From Gentiana macrophylla (lineage: Eukaryota > Streptophyta > Magnoliopsida > Gentianales > Gentianaceae): a stretch of DNA of 64,000 nt. A program made the position numbers and the translations under genes. The first letter of the stretch is position 1. Each line of letters begins with the position of its first letter. The stretch lies in assembly GCA_026214975.1 (NCBI GenBank), contig JAOBSW010000571.1:62001-126000 (forward strand). The letters are read 5' to 3'. Positions 57,835-64,000 of this stretch are shown here, piece by piece. The notes beneath the pieces were generated by a model, which did not search any database, had not been told where the DNA came from, and saw only the letters and a program-made list of their open reading frames with translations.

Positions 57835-57970
57835 ATGGAGTGACATTGATGACTTATGCAATGACATAGATAAATCGATGCAAATGACATTAATGACTTA
57901 TGCAGATGACATTGATGTCTCGATGGAGGACACCGATGACTTATGCATTGACATTGATGTCTCAAGCAAT
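57835..57970 (+). repeat. Degenerate 21-bp minisatellite units
   Basis: Units such as GATGACTTATGCAATGACAT and GACATTGATGTCTC with variable spacing link arrays 1 and 2. Confidence 0.65.
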
Positions 57971-58084
57971 GACACAATAACACGCCTAGAGGAGAAACAT
58001 TGAGCATTCATAGATTGTGTTTTACTAATTAGTTGACAGTGTATTTGGATGTTTATAATAGATGATATAGTCCATTTTGCTTTC

Positions 58085-58701
58085 GCAGCACAACTACGAT
58101 CTAGGAGGCTCTTTATTACCTTCTTATGGGTTTCACTCACCATGGTGGCTTACAATTAAGTCTTTTTTGGGTTTCTGGTGCTGCTTATAATAGCTGTGGA
58201 TACTCATAGTTTGGGGTTGTTTTTCTTTTCTCTTATGGTTGTCTTTGTCCTGTTTCTGGGGTTGCAGGTCGATATAAGTGCTTTGTGGAATTTGGCTAGC
58301 GTGGTTTCTGTATTGGATCCGGTTTATGGGCTTGCAACTATGAAAAAGAGCTATCAGTTGTTAAAGGGCAGGACCATGATAGCTTTCAACCTTGTTTTTT
58401 GGTATATGGCTATTTGTGTACTGATCACACTATATTCTCATCAGTTGTGGTTAATGGTGGGGATAATCATGGTGTGCTTACAAGAATTATGGTTGGTGGA
58501 TTCTTGGTTGGGTTGCTGGTGATAGTTAATCTGGCTGGCCTATTAGTGCAGAGTGTGTTTTACTATGTGTGCAAGAGTTACCATCATCAAGAGATTGACA
58601 AGAGTGCCCTCTATGATCATCTTGATGGTCTGGGCTTATACAGTGACATTGCTGACTTATGCAGTGACATTGATGACTTATGCAGTGACATTGATGTCTA
58701 A
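58085..58701 (+). pseudogene. Plant multi-pass membrane protein fragment with minisatellite-derived tail
   Basis: Reads RLFITFLWVSLTMVAYN, an in-frame TAA, then LGLFFFSLMVVFVLFLGL and WNLASVVSVLDPVYGLATMK. A frame change near 58,400 is followed by GGFLVGLLVIVNLAGLLVQS and CKSYHHQEIDKSALYDHLDG. This matches the second half of an uncharacterised plant family (WQLASVVSVLE..YG, VCKSYHHE.IDKSAL). Family proteins end with GEYVPLK-type sequence; here that is replaced by YSDIADLCSDIDDLCSDIDV from the minisatellite. The N-terminal half is absent. The stop and frameshift indicate a pseudogene. Confidence 0.65.
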
Positions 58702-58805
58702 TGCAGTGACAATGATGACTTATGCTGTGACATTGATGACTTATGCAGTGAAATTGATGTCTGATGCAGTGACGTTGATGACTTATGCAGTGACATTGAT
58801 GACTG
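58629..58805 (+). repeat. 21-bp minisatellite, array 2
   Basis: About eight units of GACTTATGCAGTGACATTGA(T), with variants GTCTAATGCAGTGACAATGA and GTCTGATGCAGTGACGTTGA. The unit is three codons times seven, so it keeps frame and encodes DLCSDID. Antisense frames read CHCISHQ. Confidence 0.9.
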
Positions 58806-58809
58806 TATT

Positions 58810-59390
58810 TACAATTAGATAACTGATGTAATGATATTGATGTCACCGCATATACAACTTGATACACACATTTGATAACTTTGTAAAGTAACTTTATTTC
58901 TTTGTTATCTTTAAATATTTGATTGATCTTGGTTTATTTGATTAGTGTTGGTTTAAATATTCGATAACTTTGTAAAATAACTGTATTTCTTTTGTTTTTT
59001 TGTTTAAAGGCAAATTTTTACAACCAAAGATGTGAATAAATCATTACAATAACACATCACTGCATAAATCGTTACAACCAAAGATTTGGCGTTACCGCAG
59101 GATCTGGTGCCTGCCATTTCTTTCCAGGATTTTATGTCTTTGATTCATTGAATGCCTGCACTTTTGATTGTAATGTGTTTATTATTCTTGAAAGAAAGCC
59201 TGGATCTTATTGTCAAATTACTTTTGTAATGAGATTGGGACAAGTGAGGAAAGTTTTCTACACACTCTATAACTTCTCCCGAAACAAGTTCTGGTGTTTT
59301 TCTATGGGGTCAGTCAGTTTGTGCCGCCACCTGCATTAGTACAGAAGCTTCTCCATAATCGTTCAGAGCGGTTATATTTTTTTCTCCCTT

Positions 59391-59430
<40 letters not shown>

Positions 59431-60059
59431 TGTGTTATTTTTATTTTTCACTTTTAATACTCGCTCTCTATACAACACAGTGGGTCACAAAGGAAAGGAT
59501 GTAAGAACATTGTAAGTTTGGATCTCTCGATGGTAATATCCTTTTATCTAAATCCTTTTGTACGTACTACTTTATATCTGTTGCTGCAGGAAAATGATCA
59601 GTATTTCATATTTAATGCTTTACTTTCGGAAATATTTTTTGCTATCTACTGAATGGGAATGGGGTCGTGTTCCTCCTGCCCTGCCCTTATTAGAGATTTT
59701 CCTCAGATTTTCAATGAAACATATCACTCGTTCAAAATGTTCTTTTTTTTTTTTTCCTTCCTTCCTTTTTTTCATTCTTCCTCGTTATCCACTTGAAATT
59801 AGAATGTCCTTATAACTAAATAAGTTTTCTTCTTAAAATTGTAATGTCCTTATAACTAAATAAGATTTTGAGTGTCATATTCACCTAATAAGTTGAAAAT
59901 CATCCTTTTAAATAATTTGCCAAAAAAATTATTTAGATGATATTAATGTATTTTTGCAATAAAATGATACCGTTTCAGATTTCTTTGTAATGTTGACAAG
60001 AAGTATTGACCAGAAGTAGACAAGTTTTATTTTTATTTTTTTATTTATATTATTGTTGA
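58810..60059. other. Non-coding region with (TA)n at 59,393-59,428
   Basis: Short ORFs only. GTCCTTATAACTAAATAAG occurs twice in quick succession (about 59,805 and 59,845). No gene called. Confidence 0.45.
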
Positions 60060-60310
60060 CGATCACAACAAATTATTTGTATTTTAAAGGTTAATGTCTT
60101 TTTTTTTTTTTTTTTTTTTTTTTTTGGTTATTTGTGAAAGAATCTTAATTTTGGTGTTTTGTAATCTAGACAGAGAATTATAAGGCACAATCACCGTATA
60201 TTATCAACATATTATTAACATTTTCTTCACGTATTGATTTTCTTACATGAATGTTGAGCTTGTTTAATGAACCGTGAAGGCGGGAATGGATTTTGATTTA
60301 TTTCATAATC
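60060..60310 (+). repeat. Dispersed direct repeat, copy 2 (partner at 53,085-53,325)
   Basis: Differs from its partner mainly by a longer poly-T run (about 60,100-60,125). Confidence 0.65.
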
Positions 60311-61004
60311 GTGAAGGCCGTGAATGTTTTATATAATGTGAATGCACAACGAATATATTAAAATAAAATAAAAAGAACAAAGACAGGTTTTGGGGATTGG
60401 GATTGGGGACAGCATCCACGAAGCCCAAATTTTATGACGGTTCAGCACAAGTATGGTTCGATTGTCCTTATTAGGAAATCCCACAATATCTTTGTATTTA
60501 TTATAAAATATTTTTGTATTAAATGCAAAGATATTACGGGATATCCTAATAGTCCTAACTAATAAGAATAAAAAAAAGGAATTTAGAAAAAAAGCAACCA
60601 CTTTAAATTTTAAAATAAGAGGATAAATTGGGTGAAGACACCGTGATCCTGTTTTCTGATCATAAATCCGTATGTGTAATAATAATCTATCCCGTCAACA
60701 TCGCCTTATTAATAAGAAGAAAAAAAAAAAAAAAACCTAAGTCGTTTTGGCAAAATTGGGTTGAGAGAAGAGGAAGTTGTTTACTTTAACGCACCCGTAA
60801 GTATTGTTTTTTTTCCTTTCTCTGGTTTATTATCTTTCTCTGTGGTTTTATTGTATTTAGGAGATAATGGATACAATTGACAAAAAGTTTAGAAAGAAAA
60901 CCAAAGGCCCAACTTTTTTTTTTTTTTGTCTGAAACGAAATACCTATAAACTACGGGGATGAAGATCGAAGCCAGGTCTCCCTCCACTGGAGTCTGGGTA
61001 GACC
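60311..61004. other. Non-coding region, possible SINE next to F-box copy 3
   Basis: A T-run at about 60,914-60,928 followed by sequence whose reverse complement contains ACCTGGCTTCGATCTTC may be a minus-strand SINE with its poly(A). It abuts the F-box start and may have removed the start codon. Confidence 0.3.
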
Positions 61005-61705
61005 CTAGTGCCCACCTTTTCTTCCTGATGAAATAATCACTAATATTCTAATCAGGCTTCCGGCTAAAAGCGCAATGAGATGTCGACTTGTTTGTAGAAG
61101 ATGGAGGGATTTAACCCTGACCGGTGAATTCGTGGAATTAAACTTGAAAAACAACGTTTCAGCTATTCTTGTTGCATATTTTAGGGAACTTTCGCGATTA
61201 AACATTTTTGTGCTAGACAAGTGGTAGGAACATAAAGAAAGGTCTACGAGTAATATTCATGGATTCAGTTTTTTTTTCCAGAAGAGTTAGTAGTGTATTA
61301 TTTTCTCATTGTGGCCTAATTGTCTTACGGGAAGACGTGTTCCGTCCCGTACAAACAAAGTTCATTATTTTTAACCCTACTCGGCCTAGGAATGAATGTG
61401 TAACGATAACCCTTCCCGAAAATCTCCGGGAAAGCAAGATTTATGGGGTGTATTATCATCCTTCTCTGAAAGAGTATTGTTCCCTATGGAAGATAAACCA
61501 TATCCAGTACAAGATGCTTAATTTAGGTTTCAATCCATCTTTTAAAACGATAAGTAATCCGTTTAGCAACAGGGTTGAGAAGAAGTATGCATATCCATTA
61601 TTCATCAACAATTGTATTTATTGGTTGCTTGAATCTAATCAAGGTTCCAAATACACTGGTTGTAATGATATTATTGAATTTGATATCATAAAGGAAGGAT
61701 TCACG
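61005..61705 (+). pseudogene. F-box/FBA protein copy 3, disrupted
   Basis: F-box: FLPDEIITNILIRLPAKSAM then RCRLVCRRWRDLTLTGEF. The frame ends in a TAG after LDKW, where copy 2 has a second Trp (TGG-to-TAG). After a frame change the FBA part continues: FSHCGLIVLREDVFRPV, IIFNPTRPRNECVTITL, IYGVYYHPSLKEYCSLW, NNCIYWLLESNQGSKYTG, IIEFDIIKEGF. It is cut at 61,705 by a family-2 LTR. More diverged than copies 1 and 2 are from each other and on the opposite strand. No start codon seen. Confidence 0.8.
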
Positions 61706-62046
61706 TGTTAGGTGTAGTGCCCGAAAGATAATTATCTAATTGTTTTAGGACAGAATTAATAATTCATCTTATTATATGCATGCATGCTTATAATTAAGAC
61801 ACTACTGAAAACCCTAAGTACCTCGTTTATGTAATCACATAACTCAGTGTATGACTATACACTAGAGGATTGAGTTAGTGAGATGTACTTAAAATTAACT
61901 TAGTCCGTAGCGTTGATTAATCTGAGTACGGGTCTCATGATTAATATGCTAATAATACGCCCAGAACACTTTACGGTGTGACAGTCTTATCCGGATTGTC
62001 GGTAATAAGGTACCTAGTGGGGCATTTATATATGATGATAAGCATC
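61706..62046 (+). mobile_element. LTR, family 2, copy 4 (truncated)
   Basis: Begins TGTTAGGTGTAGTGCCCGAA inside the F-box pseudogene and is lost after about 340 bp, where copia RT sequence begins. The left target would be TCACG; no right duplication is seen. Confidence 0.75.
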
Positions 62047-63009
62047 TCAATGGCTTGCTGCCATGGGAGATGAAATGGAGTCATTACTGAAGAATCAGAC
62101 TTGGGATCTAGTTAAACATCCAGCTGAAAGGAGAGTTGTTACTTGCAAATGGATTTTCAAGAAGAAGGAAGGGATAACTGAGGCAGAAAGAGTTAAGTAT
62201 AAGGCATGTTTGGTTGCAAGAGGGTTCAGTCAGAAAGAAGGGGTGGACTTTGATGAGATATTCTCACCCCAGTGGTCAGACATACTTCAATCAGAGTGTT
62301 ACTAGCAATAGTGGCACAACAAGACTTAGAACTTGAGCAGTTAGATGTGAAGACAGCTTTTCTACATGGTGAGGTAGACAAAGAGATATACATGACTCAG
62401 CCAGAAGTTTTCCAAGTTCCTGGTAAGGAAGATCTTGTGTGTAAGTTGAAGAAGTCCTTGTATGGATTGAAGCAAGCTCCTAGACAGTGGTATAAAAGGT
62501 TTGACAGTTATATGATCCAGTTGGGTTACAGCAGAAGTCCTTATGATTGCTGTGTCTACAACAGTCAGTTGAAAGATGGATTATACATCTATCTTGTGTT
62601 ATATGTGGGTGACATGCTGATAGCTTCAAAGAAGAAGTCTGATGTTCAGTATCTGAAAGACCTTGTCGATCTTTGAGTTTGAAATGAAAGATTTGGGTGC
62701 AAACCAAGAAAATTTTGGGATGGAGATCTGGAGAGATAGAAATCGAGAAGAAAATTTGTTTTATCTCAAGCAGGCTATATCTGTAAGATTTTGTCAAAGT
62801 TTGGCATGTCAACTGCTAAGCCAATAGATAATCCTATGGCATTAAATGTTCATTTGTCAGTTTTTGCTTCATAGTCAGCAGAGGAGAAGGAGTTTATGTC
62901 AAAGGTTCCCTACGCTAGTGCAGTTGGCAGTCTGATGTATGCCATGGTGTGCACTAGGCCTGATCTGGCTCAGGTAGTCAGCAGGTTTATGGCTCAACCT
63001 GGAAAGGAA
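62047..63009 (+). pseudogene. Copia-C: reverse transcriptase fragment (Tork/Tnt1-like)
   Basis: MGDEMESLLKNQTWDLVKHP, CKWIFKKKEGI, LVARGFSQKEGVDFDEIFSP, QLDVKTAFLHGEVDKEIYMT, KKSLYGLKQAPRQWYKRFDS, then LVLYVGDMLIASK and VGSLMYAMVCTRPDL. The catalytic YVDD is YVGD, losing one Asp. At least two frame breaks. Only RT is present; an LTR-like sequence cuts it at 63,010. Confidence 0.8.
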
Positions 63010-64000
63010 CTGTTTAGGGCCAAATTATAGTGATTTTCATATATATTTTATGAATCAATTTCCCCCATATATGGATTATTTTCATAGATATCGGGCCTTA
63101 TAGTCAAATATTGAGTAAATAAGGTTTTTAATGATTAAATATGAAAACGTATCGATTTTTATGTTTATTTGATGTTTTTATATTATTTTGGAAATTATTA
63201 CGTTTTGGTATGTTTTTGATATTTGTAGATACCCAATTAATGATGGAAAAGATGATCCTAAAAGGATAAATTCGAGATGGAAGAGGATCAATTAAAGATA
63301 TGGAAGAATAAAAGAGATAAGGAAAGAAATAAATCAAGATAAAGATGGAAAAATCAAGAAATTCGATTTCAAGTCAATATGGACGAGCGTCCATCTGAAG
63401 CAGACGAGCGTTCAATAGTGGATGGGCGTTTGGTGAAGTGAACGAGCGTCCTAGAAGAGATTTTACATTCAGAGTCTCCAGACGCAAGCTGAACGAGCGT
63501 TGACTCTCCGCCCAAGGCAAATGGACGGGCGCCCATGTATTCAAACGAGCGCCCGCCGCCGCTTTGCCTAAACCGACTTAATCTTCTATTTAAACAGCCG
63601 TCGCCCCAACCCTAATTCATCAATATTTTTCTTCACATCAAAAAGAGAGCACAGCCGCATCTTGGAGAGTTGAAGGCCGGTCACCCGAGCCTTGTGCTCG
63701 GGTGAACCGAGGTTAGATTAGGAGTAGATTATGTAGCTTTTCTTTTCGTTTCCATGGTGTTTCAACCATTGTATCCAAGACTATGTGAGTTCTCTTATGA
63801 TTAATTTAATTCCAGTTTTTCTTCATGACGTTTGATTTAGTTTGTATTTTTCTATGCGATTTGTATGCCATGTGAATTAGAATCGAAAGATTAGTTCACG
63901 ATTGATGTTTATAATACGGAAGTTGCATAAACGTTAGATCACCATAGAAAGATAGGGTTTTAGCCATTAATGATGACAAGTTAATGAGTTAGATTCCTAG
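63010..64000. mobile_element. LTR-like insertion continuing past the window end
   Basis: Begins TGTTTAGGGCCAAATTATAG exactly where copia-C stops. Contains an ACGAGCG-rich tract (63,385-63,555), then a TATA-like TATTTAAACAG and AACCCTAATTCATC. No coding domain up to the window edge; class unresolved. Confidence 0.4.

Noticed and set aside
57600..58805. Possible CRISPR-like array
   Set aside because: The units abut directly with no unique spacers and the host is a plant.
57493..58867. Cys/His-rich minus-strand ORFs (CHCISHQ repeats) resembling zinc-binding proteins
   Set aside because: Antisense reading of the 21-bp minisatellite; the plus-strand frame carries the recognisable family match.

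Overview
This is a window of AT-rich plant nuclear DNA, most likely from a eudicot. The evidence is intron-containing plant genes, plant-type F-box genes, phytocystatin-like genes, and dense layers of Ty1/copia, LINE, SINE, Helitron-like, hAT-like and Stowaway-like elements. Nothing in it is prokaryotic. I cannot name the species.

Layout. (1) 1-5,043, 12,190-13,710 and 24,430-26,426 hold four tandemly duplicated, intronless, secreted cystatin-like genes, all on the minus strand. Each copy carries its own TATA box and a W-box-rich tandem repeat upstream. The array has been pulled apart by later insertions. (2) 5,044-12,190 is a LINE fragment split by a solo LTR of about 2 kb, itself split by a hAT-like MITE and a ~4 kb Helitron-like insertion carrying an importin-alpha exon. 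(3) 13,711-24,175 is a decayed copia element (copia-A) hit by three solo LTRs and one unclassified element. (4) 26,427-33,715 is a second LINE fragment carrying a complete but dead copia element (copia-B), which carries another solo LTR. (5) 34,590-40,190 is a C-rich minisatellite with a third copia element (copia-D) inside it. (6) 41,735-44,842 is the one clear housekeeping gene: a seven-exon plastid YCED/DUF177 protein gene with an odd splice donor. (7) 45,000-50,580 is repeat-rich. (8) 50,580-55,660 is a tandem duplication of an F-box/FBA gene, both copies broken. (9) 56,460-58,860 has a long foldback and two remnants of a plant membrane-protein gene whose C-termini run into a 21-bp minisatellite. 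(10) 61,005-64,000 is a third, dead F-box copy cut by an LTR, then a copia reverse-transcriptase fragment cut by another LTR-like sequence.

The cystatin-like cluster is the most biologically interesting part. All four proteins keep the phytocystatin signature helix but have lost both inhibitory loops, and an N-glycosylation sequon lies where the Trp loop should be. Their coding regions are mosaics pointing to gene conversion. A hAT-like MITE sits about 10 bp upstream of the TATA box in two copies, with clean empty sites in the other two. The paralogous copies act as empty-site controls for at least five insertions.
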